This document shows, piece by piece, positions 13,201 through 24,095 of a stretch of 64,000 bases of DNA. The position numbers were made by a program, and so were the translations under genes. The stretch lies in NCBI GenBank assembly GCA_025677835.1, contig JAIXMR010000013.1:248001-312000 (forward strand). The letters run 5' to 3'. The DNA is from Sporodiniella umbellata (Eukaryota; Mucoromycota; Mucoromycetes; Mucorales; Rhizopodaceae). The stretch's first letter is position 1. Each line of letters starts with the position of its first letter. Below the pieces are notes generated by a model. The model made no database searches. It was not told where the DNA came from and saw nothing but the letters and a program-made list of their open reading frames with translations.

Positions 13201-14035
13201 TAGAAAGTGACGAGTTCAAATGGTCACACGATCGTTATTCTCAAGCAGCCATGGGGCTGGCTAACCCAAAAAGCCGAGAAAAGATTCATTTGAAAATTGT
13301 CAAATACTTGATACAAGGTAAGCTGTCTGCAAATGTACATAAAACACCTTGATGATAACACTCCCTCGTTTTTTTTTTTTTTTTTTTTTTCTTTCTGTTT
13401 TAGCTGGCAATAGTGACGATTTCTTGATTGCTGATCATTTGCTGAAATGTATCGCCCTACTTTATGATTGTGAGGAAAAGTCTACTTTCAGAACGATTTT
13501 CTATGATGCTGGTAATAAGGCAAGGCTTGCTGGAGCACACAAGATGGGCTTGGATTATTATAAAGCAGCCATCCTCTTATTAGACCCTCATCCTTGGGAG
13601 AATCAATATACAACCACACATTTTCTATATTCTAATGCGGTCGCATTGAGTTGGGTGGTGGGTGAATCCAATACTACCGAGGATTTCCTCGAGATCATTT
13701 TCAAAAATACAACCAATCCTATCGATCGAGTAGCAGCTTACCGTATACAGCACAGATATTACTTTGGACGCCAGATGCATGAAGAAAGCGGTCTGGCATT
13801 ACACAAGTGTCTACAAGAGCTAGAAATCAAGGATTTCAAGTACAATTCCACAAGAGCAGAGCTCAACCATGAGTTTGAATTGGTCAAGCATCTGATCGAG
13901 GAAAGAGGGTTCGAGGAGATAAAAAAAATAGAGGGATGTGACGATACCCGACTGAAGATTGCTATGAGTGTCATTGAAGAAATGTAAGGAGACAAAAGCG
14001 AATGATAAAACAATCTGTTTTAAAGAAACACGGAC

Positions 14036-14075
<40 letters not shown>

Positions 14076-17000
14076 CGTTAGGTGTACTGTGGCCTATTGG
14101 TTGGGAAATCAGGCTGAAATGTCTTATTTGGCTCTCAAGCTTGTACATATGTCTATTATCCATGGCATGTCTCAGACTACAGGTGTAGCTCTTATTTTTG
14201 TGGGCTTAGCTGCAGTTGAGTTCTATCAGATGTTCAAATTCGGAGAGGAAGTAGGTGCTCTTGGGGTTGCTATAGCAGAGAAATTTGGAACAAACTATGA
14301 AAAAGGGCGTACAGGATTCTTGTATGCTGGATTCTTGATGATGTGGAAATACCACTATCGGGATCAAGCTGCTTGGTACAAGTCTTCTCTTAAACTTTCC
14401 TTGTCTGCAGGGGATCGTATCTATGCCTCCTTTTCTCACTTGCATCTTGCTACCAGCATGTTTTTCACCGGTCAAAATCTGGCCGATACGCTGGCAGAGG
14501 CAGAGGCATGTTATAATGACATCCACGCCTGGTCTTCATCTGTAGATACCAACATATTGATCATGTCCATCATTCGAACCATCAAGTCCTTACAGGGCCA
14601 TACCTACAACCAAATACCTGAGGAAATTTTCGATGGTGACGATGGGTTTAGCGACAAGAATTTTGTGACTGAAAGTTGTAGAAAGAGTGCAAACCCTTCC
14701 GTGCCTATGAACTGGTATGATTCTTTTCGTATGATCCCACTTGTTCTTTATGGTCACTATGAAACGGCGATTTCAGTAGGCTATGTATGCATTCAAGGTA
14801 TTCATAACCATCCCTGCCATCGACATACCAGACTTTTGCTCTTTTTGCATTCGTTGGCTATTATCGAAAAACTTCGAGTTGAGACTTTGAGCCAAGACAT
14901 GATAGACATCTATATAGACCGCGTCTATAAGAATCAGGAGTTACTCAAAGTGTGGGCTGAGAACTCGTCCATCAACTCAAACATGTGGTATACCTTGGTT
15001 CAAGCTGAGATAACATCGCTCTCCAATGACATCAAAACATCTATTTCGTTATATGAAAGTGCCATTAACCAAGCGAGAGAAGGTGGTTGGTTCTTGGAGT
15101 TGTCTATTTGTCATGAATACGCCAGTGCTTTCTATGAGCGTTTCGGAATCAACAACGCAGCCTACGGTCTCTTAAAGAAAGCGATTAGTTTATACGTTCA
15201 ACATGGTTCTTACGGAAAAGCCAATCAATTGGCTGTTAAATACAGTACACTCTTGAGTGAATTCGACGATGGCCGTATTGAGTTTAACGAAATAGGTGTC
15301 CAAACGGATCCTATACCCTTCCTTGGCCCACAAAGCTCTTGGAGTACATCCTCCATGGCCCCCGTGGCTGCTGTAAATGAACCATTTGTATCTGAAGTAA
15401 TACCCCCTGTCACTACAGAACAAACTCTGATGACCTTAGATATCGTAAGTAGTTCTCTCTCTCTCTCTCCATCTTTTTTTTTTTTTTTTTGGGGTGACTC
15501 TGTTTTCCTTGAAACGATCATTTAACTTTTTGTTGTTAATGTAATAGCTTGATATGGCATCTATACTTAAAAGCTCTCAAGTGATCTCGTCAGACATCAA
15601 GTTCGATAGCCTATTGAAATCTGTCATGGCCATCATTTTAGAGAACTCAGGTGCTGATTGTGGTGCTATTATTGTGAAAGAAGAAAAATACAGCATGTGT
15701 GCTTATGGTAGTCAACAGGATGGCCCTATGACCTTTGATCCTTCACGACCTTTATCAGAAGATGATGACTTGATATCCAGTCGAATCATTCATCATACTA
15801 TCAATACTCATGAAAGTGTGTTTATCCGTAATATCGAAAACGATCCTCGGTTTGCTCTAGGTCCCTGGTTTGAAAAATCAGGCAAGAAATCAGTGATTTG
15901 TATGCCAATCATTCATAAAGGATCCCCTCTGGGTTGTCTATTTATCGAAGGTTCAGTGGGAATCTTTACACAGCGTCATATCACTGTCCTCAGCTTGCTC
16001 GGGCAACAGATGGGTATTTCCATCTCTAACGCAATCTTGTTCAAGTCAGTACAGAGAGTGACCATGGCCAATATGCGTATGATCGAAATGCAAAAGAAGG
16101 CTTTGGAAGAAGCGCGCAAGAGTAAGGAGGCCGCTGTGAAGGCCACTCGTTTACGAGAAATCTTTTTGGCCAATATGAGTCATGAGATCCGGACTCCTTT
16201 CTCTGGCTTTTATGGTATGATTTCTCTTTTGGCAGACACAGAGCTTAATTCAGAGCAAAGGGATTTGGTCAAGACAGCTAAAGAGTCATGCGAAATCCTA
16301 TTGCAGATCATTGACGACCTACTGAACTTTTCAAAACTCCAAGCTGGAAAGATGACATTGGATTTATCGCCGGTGGTGGTGGAAGATGTGATTGCTGATG
16401 TGGTTGAAATGTTGATTGCTATGGCTATTCAAAAAAACATCAACGTAGTGTATGTCATGGCACCAGATGTGCCTCCAGTAGTAATTATTGATGGCAACCG
16501 TCTTCGACAGTAAGTGACATAAGCAACTTTTACTTTTCTTTTGAAAGCAAACCCCCCCCCTTTTTTTTTTTTTTATTATTAGGATTTTGGTCAATCTTTT
16601 AGGAAATGCCATCAAGTTTACACACGAAGGCGAGATTCGAATTCAATGCTCTATAGACCCATCGAGTAAAGAGAGCGAGGATGGCGTGACGTTATTATTT
16701 GAGGTGATCGACACAGGGATAGGTATTAGCCATGAACAACGAAAGGTACTATTTGAACCCTTCTCACAAGTGGACGGCAGTACGACTCGTAAATATGGTG
16801 GTACTGGACTTGGACTTTCTATTTGTCTTCAACTAGTGAAACTGATGGGTGGAAGGATTAATGTAACAAGCGTGCCCAGCAAGGGGTCCGACTTTTTCTT
16901 TAGCCTTCAAGTGGCTACACCTGAACCACAAGCGAGTGAGAGTGTTCTTACGATGGAAGGAGGTTACGAGGAGCAAAACGCGTTAGCACAAAGAATTGCA

Positions 17001-17970
17001 CCTTTCAAAGCAATTGCTATTAGCAAGTATTATGCAACCATCGAGATGATTCGACATCTATTAAGGGGCGTTGAAGTAGACGGAGTGATTCAGATAGAGG
17101 AGTTCCAGGAGCTATTGAAAAAGAAAAAATATGATATCATTGTAGTGGGCCTTTTTATGAATCCAGAGAATCTCAATGCTTCCTCAACCTGGCTTGAAGA
17201 TGCCATTCAAGTGAATCCAAATGGTTTGATAGTGATCATGAACTATCCTTCCGGAGGCATGGTACAAAAAAATCGATGGATAGAGCCTGTGTCGAACCAA
17301 AGACTGGCTTGTAAAACTGTGCGCATGGCAGTGCCTTTAAGACGCTACAAGCTGCTAAAGATGATTGACGAGTTCCTGAACAAACCGATGAAGCCTAGTA
17401 ACTCTAATATGACTCGAGCGAAAGCCAGTTTGCTATTTACAGAAGAGGAGCGTAGTCGGTACAGCAAAATGAACATTTTAATTGCAGAAGGTATTTAGGC
17501 GAGATTGTTTTGTCATGGTCGATATTAACGACGTCAATATTAGATAATCCGGTGGCTCAAAAACTACTGTTGAAACAGTTGACACGTGTAGGTTTTAACG
17601 TTGAATGTGCTGATAACGGGCTTGAAGCTGTCAATGCATGGATCAACCGACCGCTGGGGTATTTCAGCATGGCCTTCTTTGATCACCATATGCCAAAGGT
17701 AAGCCTAGCAATCACCTAGTCAACGATTGACCCAATAAAAAATTATAGTGTGACGGCGTGGCTGCTACCAAGAGAGTCAGAGAGATTGAAGAGGAAGAAA
17801 ACAGAAATGTGAAGCTACCGATTGTGGCTCTTACTGCAGACGTTCAAGAAAGCGCAAAACAAATCTGTATCAATGCTGGCATGAATGGATACCTTACCAA
17901 ACCACTTAATCAAAAAGTCCTCGCAGAGGCATTGAGATGTTACTGCTCATCCAATAATACTAATGTTTAG
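10227..17970 (+). CDS. Giant hybrid histidine kinase with N-terminal pseudokinase and AAA/NACHT-like ATPase (group X-like)
   Basis: About twelve exons give roughly 2,300 residues. Domain order: a Ser/Thr kinase-like domain (about 50-400); an ATPase with Walker A GQGGVGKST (near 485) and a Walker B-like FLDDLHQ; a long helical TPR-like region; a GAF domain (exon from 15548); HisKA with H-box MSHEIRTP (near 1,780); HATPase_c with N-box LLGNAIKFT, DTGIGI and KYGGTGLGLSI; and a C-terminal receiver whose phospho-acceptor is the Asp of FFDHHMP. The kinase-like domain has HGE where HRD is expected and no DFG, so it is probably not catalytic. This layout matches fungal group X kinases such as S. pombe Mak2/Mak3, which act in oxidative-stress phosphorelays. 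Histidine and aspartate phosphotransfer sites are intact. Several introns carry T runs of 15-39 bases (for example 14037-14075). Individual exon edges near 11443 and 15444 are uncertain. Confidence 0.88.
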
Positions 17971-18758
17971 AGTTTATGTAAATAATAAATTTTCACACCT
18001 TTTTTTTCTTCCGTAGTCTTTTCAAATCTGGACTGTCAGTCTAGACTCGGGGAGCCAATGATACAGCTTCGGAGACTTTGGCCTGTGTTGAGAACAATGA
18101 AAAAGCCATCCTCGCCCCATTCATTCTCCGTTCTCCTTGAGCCTTGAGGTCATTGTATTGTTTTTGTTGTGAGCGTATGGTGAAGTCATTGAGACAGTAA
18201 AGCCAAAAAAAAAAAAAAAAAAAGTGTGTGCGCTTTTACAGATTGAATGGCTGCAGCTGACAAACACTACTACTACTTTCTTGTTTAGCGGCCAAAGATG
18301 TTTGTTTTTTTTTTTTTTTTTTGTAGTCTATCTTTTATACCAACAAGCGAAAATAAGGAGTTGTTATGAAAGCTTTCTTTTATAAAACGAGTCAAAAGCG
18401 TTGATCACAAAAACAAAGAGACATAGCCCAACATTAAGGCGGTGTGGCAGTTTGAAAAGCTTATTCCCAAGAATAGCTATAGGTTTGAAAGACAGCTTGG
18501 CTATGATCACACAATGATAATCAACCGTATACAGATTTCATGAGAGAGGGGTCATTGTGGAGAACAGCCAATCAAGTTTTTATTTTCGCCCCTATCTTTT
18601 TTTAGTAAGTATGAAATTGTATATATTTTTTTTTTTTTTTTTTTTTTGGGACTCAGCAATTTCAATTGTAAGAACGCAGACTATTTTACTGTACAAGACT
18701 CCATTTCTTTTTTTCTTTTATTTTTTTTTTTTTCATAGTATTTTTTATTTTTCTACTT
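17971..18758. other. Intergenic region; possible short minus-strand exon
   Basis: No gene is firmly supported. On the minus strand a frame without stops runs from about 18200 down to a stop near 18041, with a coding-like end (ERRMNGARMAFSLF). No start or upstream exon could be joined to it. Homopolymer runs occur at about 18206-18223, 18303-18322 and 18629-18647. The remaining part precedes the SMP-protein gene. Confidence 0.4.
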
Positions 18759-20417
18759 ATGGTTTCAGGGTCTTTTGTTTGGGGATACCTTTTAGGTGGA
18801 CTGACATTTTTTCCAGTGATTGTATTTATGACGTGGATTTTATACATTATTTACAGCCATGCAATATACCCTATCTACGGTCAATTCTCAAGGCAAAAGA
18901 AAAAAGGCAAGGCAAGCCCAGTGAAGGAACAGCCGATGATGAACGGCCAATTATATAAAGTTGGGTGGCTTTCAGTGCAACAAGATAGAATTGCGGGCGA
19001 TGATGACGGCTCGACGATTGGCGATATTGTTGTTTCATACATTTCGGGAAATAACCATCAGCCAAACAACCCGAGTTATTTTTCAGTACTAAAGTACAAT
19101 ACGCTCTACCTGTATGACTCTGAAAAGCAATTGGATTGTAAGCAGGTGATAGGGCTGAATGAATACAAGGTCTCTATCCATCCAGCCGGGTTAGAGGATT
19201 TCGAGCTATTTTCCAAGACGCAGCACATCCAACTGGAAAACAAGGATCAGAAAAAGTACTATATTAACTGTAAGCTTTGTATTGAAAAAGAAGACTGGTT
19301 CTTTGCTTTCATCCGAGCTTCGAAAACCACGCTTCCTTTGGTGCAAGTAGCGCAGGACAGTACTCATTTCGAACAGACAGACATGAACCACCTTATCAAC
19401 ACGATCCATAGCAACGAACATCATTTCCAGACCCAATGGTTCAATGCACTGTTTGGCCGTCTGTTTCTTTCGGTTTACAAAACGTCCGAGGTCCAAGAAG
19501 CGTTCTATCGAAAGATTGTCTCGAAACTTGACAAGATCAATGCTAAACGGCCGCCTTTTCTGGGAGAGATGACGGTACGTTCGGTGGATCCTGGCCATGC
19601 CGTACCTCGCATAACGCACCCCAAACTGCTGAGTATCAGCCCAGGAGGCGAACTGGCAGCTGAAGCGCACCTTGACTATGACGGCTCGGTTCGAATTGAG
19701 ATTGAAACGGTACTGAAATGGAAATACCTGGATCGCGTGAAGCCATTGACGATTGATATTGTGCTTGCGGTAACGCTGGAGGCAATGTCGGGGCCAGTGC
19801 AGGTAAAGATCAAAGCGCCTCCGACGAACCGTTTCTGGTATGCTTTTGATGCACCGCCAGAGATGAAATGGAAGGTGGAACCGGTGGTGTGGGATAAGCG
19901 GGTGGGGTATTCGGTGGTGGTGAAGGCGATCGAGACCAAGATAGAAGAGTTTATAGGTGAGACGATGGTATTACCCCATTGGGATGATATCGTCTTTTTC
20001 CCCACCGAAAAGGGGGGCATCTTTTCGTTGGAGAAAAAACATCAAGCAGATCAAGACCTGCTGAGTTCTGCAAAGTCTCTGCCCGAGCTTTTTCAACAAA
20101 GAGACCGCCCGCTCGACCCTTACCCTCCTCTCCCTTCCTCTCCGCCTGAAGATAGTAGTTTGCTTTCTTCCTCTTCGGCTTCTGTTTCTTCTCTGGATGA
20201 CTCTTTACAAACCACCGACCACTCACTTTTTGATATGCAGCCGTCCTGTTCCACAAGTTCCGATAGCTGCTCTCATGTACGACTTCGAAAATCTAGCTCA
20301 ATTGCCTTATTGAACAGCCCCAAAACATCTCCCTCTACCGCCGTCAACGTCGTGCCTGCTTTGGCACATCGAGAAAAGAAAGAGTCCATTGACCAAGGCA
20401 CCCTCGAAAGCCTTTAA
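18759..20417 (+). CDS. NVJ2: SMP-domain lipid-transfer protein, Nvj2/TEX2-like
   Basis: A single-exon gene of 552 residues. It starts with a strongly hydrophobic segment (about residues 5-40) that would anchor it in the ER membrane. A PH-like region follows (about 60-190; it includes YKVGWLSVQQ and NPSYFSVLKYNTLYLYD). The SMP domain lies at about 215-415 (HHFQTQWFNALFGRLF, PPFLGEMTVRSVDPGHAVP). The C-terminus is Ser-rich and probably disordered. Nvj2 in yeast and TEX2 in animals move lipids, including ceramide, at ER contact sites with the vacuole or Golgi. Length and domain order fit. The ATG at 18759 is preferred because it lies directly before the membrane segment and the upstream frame is homopolymeric. 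The stop is only 30 bp from the stop of convergent ATG27. Confidence 0.9.
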   Translation: MVSGSFVWGYLLGGLTFFPVIVFMTWILYIIYSHAIYPIYGQFSRQKKKGKASPVKEQPMMNGQLYKVGWLSVQQDRIAGDDDGSTIGDIVVSYISGNNHQPNNPSYFSVLKYNTLYLYDSEKQLDCKQVIGLNEYKVSIHPAGLEDFELFSKTQHIQLENKDQKKYYINCKLCIEKEDWFFAFIRASKTTLPLVQVAQDSTHFEQTDMNHLINTIHSNEHHFQTQWFNALFGRLFLSVYKTSEVQEAFYRKIVSKLDKINAKRPPFLGEMTVRSVDPGHAVPRITHPKLLSISPGGELAAEAHLDYDGSVRIEIETVLKWKYLDRVKPLTIDIVLAVTLEAMSGPVQVKIKAPPTNRFWYAFDAPPEMKWKVEPVVWDKRVGYSVVVKAIETKIEEFIGETMVLPHWDDIVFFPTEKGGIFSLEKKHQADQDLLSSAKSLPELFQQRDRPLDPYPPLPSSPPEDSSLLSSSSASVSSLDDSLQTTDHSLFDMQPSCSTSSDSCSHVRLRKSSSIALLNSPKTSPSTAVNVVPALAHREKKESIDQGTLESL

Positions 20418-20447
20418 TAATAACAATAGTAATAAAAATCCTTGTTT

Positions 20448-20698
20448 TTAACAGACGTCCTTTCTGGAAAGAACATGACCGACTAAATCCTTCAGTAACC
20501 AAGGCAGGTCAAGCCAGAAATCTAGTAATAAAAGTGGCTTCAACCGGTCTGTCTACTTGCTTTGGCTTACCTCGATGGATGATCAAATCAAGTCCTTTGG
20601 CGTTATAGATCTTGATATTATAAGCAGCCCCTACAGCAAAATAGAGGACCAACAGACCCAACAGACTAAAGCAATCGATCGGTCAGATTTCTTTGCCC

Positions 20699-20735
<37 letters not shown>

Positions 20736-21681
20736 ACGCCCTGTTCTTACAGGATAAAGAAAAGGCAGATGGCAGACAAACCCTCTTGTTCAGGTTCAAT
20801 CGGTCTTTTGGAGGCTTGATCGTCCTCTTTTTCAATACTAGAAAGGATGAGAGAAAATAGTCTCTTTTGAAAATTACCTGCATGCCCACGGTGTTTTCCA
20901 TTCGAATATCAACGCATGGTGATGGTAAGACACGAGAGTAGGCAAAGATGCCATAGCCTGTTGGTTCGATGTTATCCCTCTCTTCTCTCTCCACTCTAAC
21001 TTACCTTACGCGCCTGATGGGTGTCACATTCCAGAGTGATCTGTGCCTGTTGATCGTGTGTAGAGAGTGTCAGACGGTAGCGATAGCCATCTAAAGGTTC
21101 AGGTCAATCCCCCACCCAACAACACATACACAGCCTTGACTACCTACTCTCTCGGCTGTCTTTGCTTAAATCCATTGGCTCGAACCGTGTTTTGAGTTTT
21201 GATCTAGCGATTTTCAGTCAACAGCAGTGTTCTGTAGTGACCCTTTCTTACTTTTCAAAGTCACCCACCCTCGCATGGACTTCTGCAACAAAATCAACCG
21301 ACTTTTGTGAATAGACGATTTTTTGACAGAGGTACTGGAACGCGTTCAGGTTAATGGTTGGTTTAGATACAAACATGTCTTACAGTCCCTTCTTTGCATT
21401 CGTCTTTATGCTGCGTGTGCTGAAGAGCATTGCAAATGTTGATTTCGGTCACGGTGGATTTCGTAGAAGGCGGGGTGCTGACATTCTGATAGAGTATGAC
21501 ATTACTTGAAATAAATCAGTTTCTTTTCTTAAAAGAGAGAAACAGGGCCTTACTGGTTCAGTTGGGAAAGGTCGAGTTCAAAAGCTAGGTTGGCTATCGG
21601 CCGATATCCTTTTTTGCAATAGTCCTGTAAAGCCATGGTGTGAGAACATAGCACTAGACTCAGCAAAAGTAGCGACTTCAT
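20448..21681 (-). CDS. ATG27: Autophagy-related protein 27 (Atg27), split into many short exons
   Basis: The gene was rebuilt from about nine small exons. The start (21681) gives a signal peptide MKSLLLLSLVLCSHTMA. Luminal motifs typical of the Atg27/mannose-6-phosphate-receptor-like fold follow in order: NVSTPPSTKSTVTEINIC, DECKEGT, RLTLSTHDQQAQITLECD and FEWKTPWAC. Next come one transmembrane segment (LFFILLLLGLLVLYFAVG) and the family ending YNAKGLDLIIHRDFW, then a short tail to the stop at 20448-20450. All exon joins keep phase (for example donor after codon GAG at 20570s and acceptor TAG before ATTTCTGG). Atg27 is a single-pass membrane protein of Golgi, endosome and vacuole needed for Atg9 trafficking. 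No single exon exceeds about 130 bp, so ORF scans miss it. I did not recognise a YSAV-like tail signal; the protein ends KDVC. Confidence 0.85.
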
Positions 21682-22448
21682 TTCAAAAAAATTACGCAAA
21701 CAAAAAAACAGTGAATGTCCTCTACGCACAGACTTTTTCTAAAAAGAGGTGCGCCCTTAGATAAAGAGGATCGTAGTTGGGGTGCGGACCCTAAGCAAGT
21801 AACGGATGGCAAGTAGTTTTAAGGTTCCCCCCTTTTTAGCTACCATTTTTAATCCATTTTAACACATCCTGATCGCTCTACTTGCACAGCCAACGATAGC
21901 GCCTTTTGAACTTGCAAACAATAGAGAGGTTGGCAATGCTGGGTTTCCTACGGATATTATCATGTGATATCAAACAGAAAGGTAAAAAAAAAAAAGAAAG
22001 GTTAAAAAAAAAAAAAAAAAAAAAAAACAAATATGGATTGAAAGGGTGAATAGCTTTTAGAATGTTCATTTCCAAGCCTTGAGATAGACAAGTAAAAAGT
22101 GGTCAACATCAAATCTTGACGGAGAAAACAACTTTAATTGGAGATAGTTTTGGGAGGCAGTCATGTGTGAACGGAGTGTTTTTGTGTGTGTGTGTGTGTA
22201 TACATGCTAGAGGCTGGAGGGAGAAACAAGGAAAGAGGCTGGGCAGATTGAAGCGCTCCGAGACCTAGGTTGGGTTATGTGAGAGTGTGAGAGTATGGGT
22301 GGATGTAAACTCCCCCCCAGCGTTTGAGTTTTAAATGATGTTACAATTTAAACATTTCTTTTCTCTTTATTTTTTATTTTTTTTCTATTTTATTTTATTT
22401 TATTTTTTTTAACCTTTTTTAAAAAAAAAAAAAAAAAAGAGAGAGACA
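21682..22448. other. Intergenic region between divergent ATG27 and bHLH genes
   Basis: No gene seen. It contains a (GT)n microsatellite at about 22183-22199, A runs near 21982-22027 and 22422-22438, and a T-rich tract at about 22362-22420 just upstream of the bHLH start. Both promoters of the divergent pair should lie here. Confidence 0.5.
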
Positions 22449-23669
22449 ATGTTCAATAACAGTAATCATGACTGGGCATTTCCAAACAACAATAACAGCA
22501 GGCATAACAGTGCATATCATGAGCCACTGAGGGAACCTGTTGCTTTTGAGGGTAAATTATTTTAAGAAGCCAATAATAATAAGAAAAAAAAAAAAAAATA
22601 ATAAGAGAGATAACACGTGCTTGTAGACTTTCATTTTAGTTTAGGACTCGATCCCGATTTTGCCATGCCCATTCCACTTGATATACCACCTGCTTCCAGC
22701 AACCCGTCTTCATACCTACCGCCGCCACCACCACCACCACTGCCGGCTAGCTTCCCTTCAGAAAGTGCGGGTACAAGCGTTTTGAACGAGCAAGACCAGA
22801 AGGCTTTCAGTCACTTTCTGGACCAGTTTTATGTGGACCCCAACATGCAGATAGATCCACAGCCGTTCTATTTCTCTAGTTTTGAAGAGGAGCAGGCTCG
22901 ACAGGCCAACATACTACACTCATTAGATCAGCACAAGCGATACAAAGAGAAAGCAGCGCCTGCTTATCATCCCCCACCCCCTCCCCCGCTTCACCCCAAC
23001 CGAGCCATCCACTCTCTTTATAGCGCTCAAGAAAACGCTGAAAGTCCCAAGGGTCATTTCCTAGCCGAATCCAGCCCTACCCATACCAATCCTAGTCATC
23101 GATCCATCGGCAGCCCAGGCAACCACCCTACGAAAAGTAATCACAGCACTAGCGGAGGAGGGCCTATCCGTCGAGGCAAATTCAACAAAGAATTACTGAC
23201 AGAGGAAGAAAAGAGAAACAATCATATCGCATCCGAACAAAAGAGACGAGGCATGATAAGAACCGGCTTCAAGGATCTGACAGAGATTGTGCCCACGTTG
23301 AAGAACATCAATAATTCCAAAAGTACTGTGCTTTTCAAGGCCGTAGACTACATTCGTTATCTTGAGAAGCGAAACAAGAACCTGAGAGAGAAAATACAGA
23401 CGCTGGAGGTACGAGCCGAGGTGGAAGAACATATGGGAGGCAGGCCCTCAGTACCCGCCGCCGCCACCTCCTCCTCCTCCTCCTCCACTCAAGCCGCTCT
23501 CCTACAACACAAATCCCAACAAAAGCAACTGTACGAACTACAAGAAAAGTTACAGCATCACAAAAAGTTATTAGCTCCCCAAAACCGTTTTAACCCTTCC
23601 ACCAACTCATCTTCATTCTGGCATAACGATAACACAAAAAGCGAGTACGAAGATATCGTTTCTGCTTAA
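22449..23669 (+). CDS. Basic helix-loop-helix transcription factor
   Basis: Two exons (22449-22551 and 22627-23669) join in phase to 381 residues. The N-terminal half is rich in Asn, Pro, His and Ser and looks disordered, with PPPPPPP tracts. The bHLH domain lies at about 222-285: basic region HIASEQKRRGMIRTGF with the Glu and two Args that read E-boxes, helix 1 to LTEIVPTL, loop NINNSKS, and helix 2 STVLFKAVDYIRYLEK running into a leucine-zipper-like coiled coil. The H-E-R pattern (H, E and R of HIASEQKRR) predicts binding to CACGTG/CANNTG sites as in fungal Ino4/Tye7/Cbf1-type factors; the exact orthologue is unclear. The intron before exon 2 contains a perfect CACGTG. Confidence 0.88.
22614..22619. 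promoter_or_regulatory. Perfect E-box CACGTG inside the bHLH gene's intron
   Basis: The palindrome CACGTG lies 7 bases upstream of the intron's 3' splice site (acceptor at 22625-22626). A second CACGTG occurs at about 23845-23850, between this gene and AP180. These are the predicted targets of the encoded bHLH type, so autoregulation is possible. The hexamer is short and can occur by chance. Confidence 0.3.
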
Positions 23670-23696
23670 ACCTTCTCTTTCTCTTTCTCTCTCTAT

Positions 23697-23728
<32 letters not shown>

Positions 23729-24095
23729 CTCTATTTTTTTTTTTTTTTTTTTTTTATTGTTGTTTTTTTTTTTTTTTTTTTTTTTTTCTTGATAGTAAAA
23801 AAAAGTTTTCTTTGATTCGTTCTCACACCCATTTTTGAGTTATCACGTGCATCTTTTGATTTCCTATCGCTTCTCTATGAGTAAGCCTTGAGACTATTAC
23901 TGTGGATGGAAGAGGGGTGGGGGATTCAATAAGTGCAATGGGAGAAAAAGAGAGAGAGAGAGAGAGAATGATTATAAATAAATATTGAAAAAGCAGGAGA
24001 TGAGGCACGTCACTTGTTTTCTCGAGAAAGTCCACTAAATGAGGTAATACCACACTTTTCTTTTTTTTTTTTTTTTTTTTTTTTTTATATATATA
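23670..24095. other. Intergenic homopolymer-rich segment
   Basis: No gene. Four long T runs lie at about 23699-23728, 23736-23755, 23762-23786 and 24062-24086, with a (GA)n tract at about 23951-23967. The last T run sits about 10 bp before the AP180 start codon. Confidence 0.6.

Noticed and set aside
19206..20256. Three minus-strand frames opposite the SMP-protein gene
   Set aside because: They lie entirely within a single-exon gene with a strong SMP signature; typical antisense shadows.
21170..21200. B-box-like GGTTCGAGCC on the minus strand
   Set aside because: It lies in an ATG27 exon; no A box or acceptor stem pairs with it, so not a tRNA gene.
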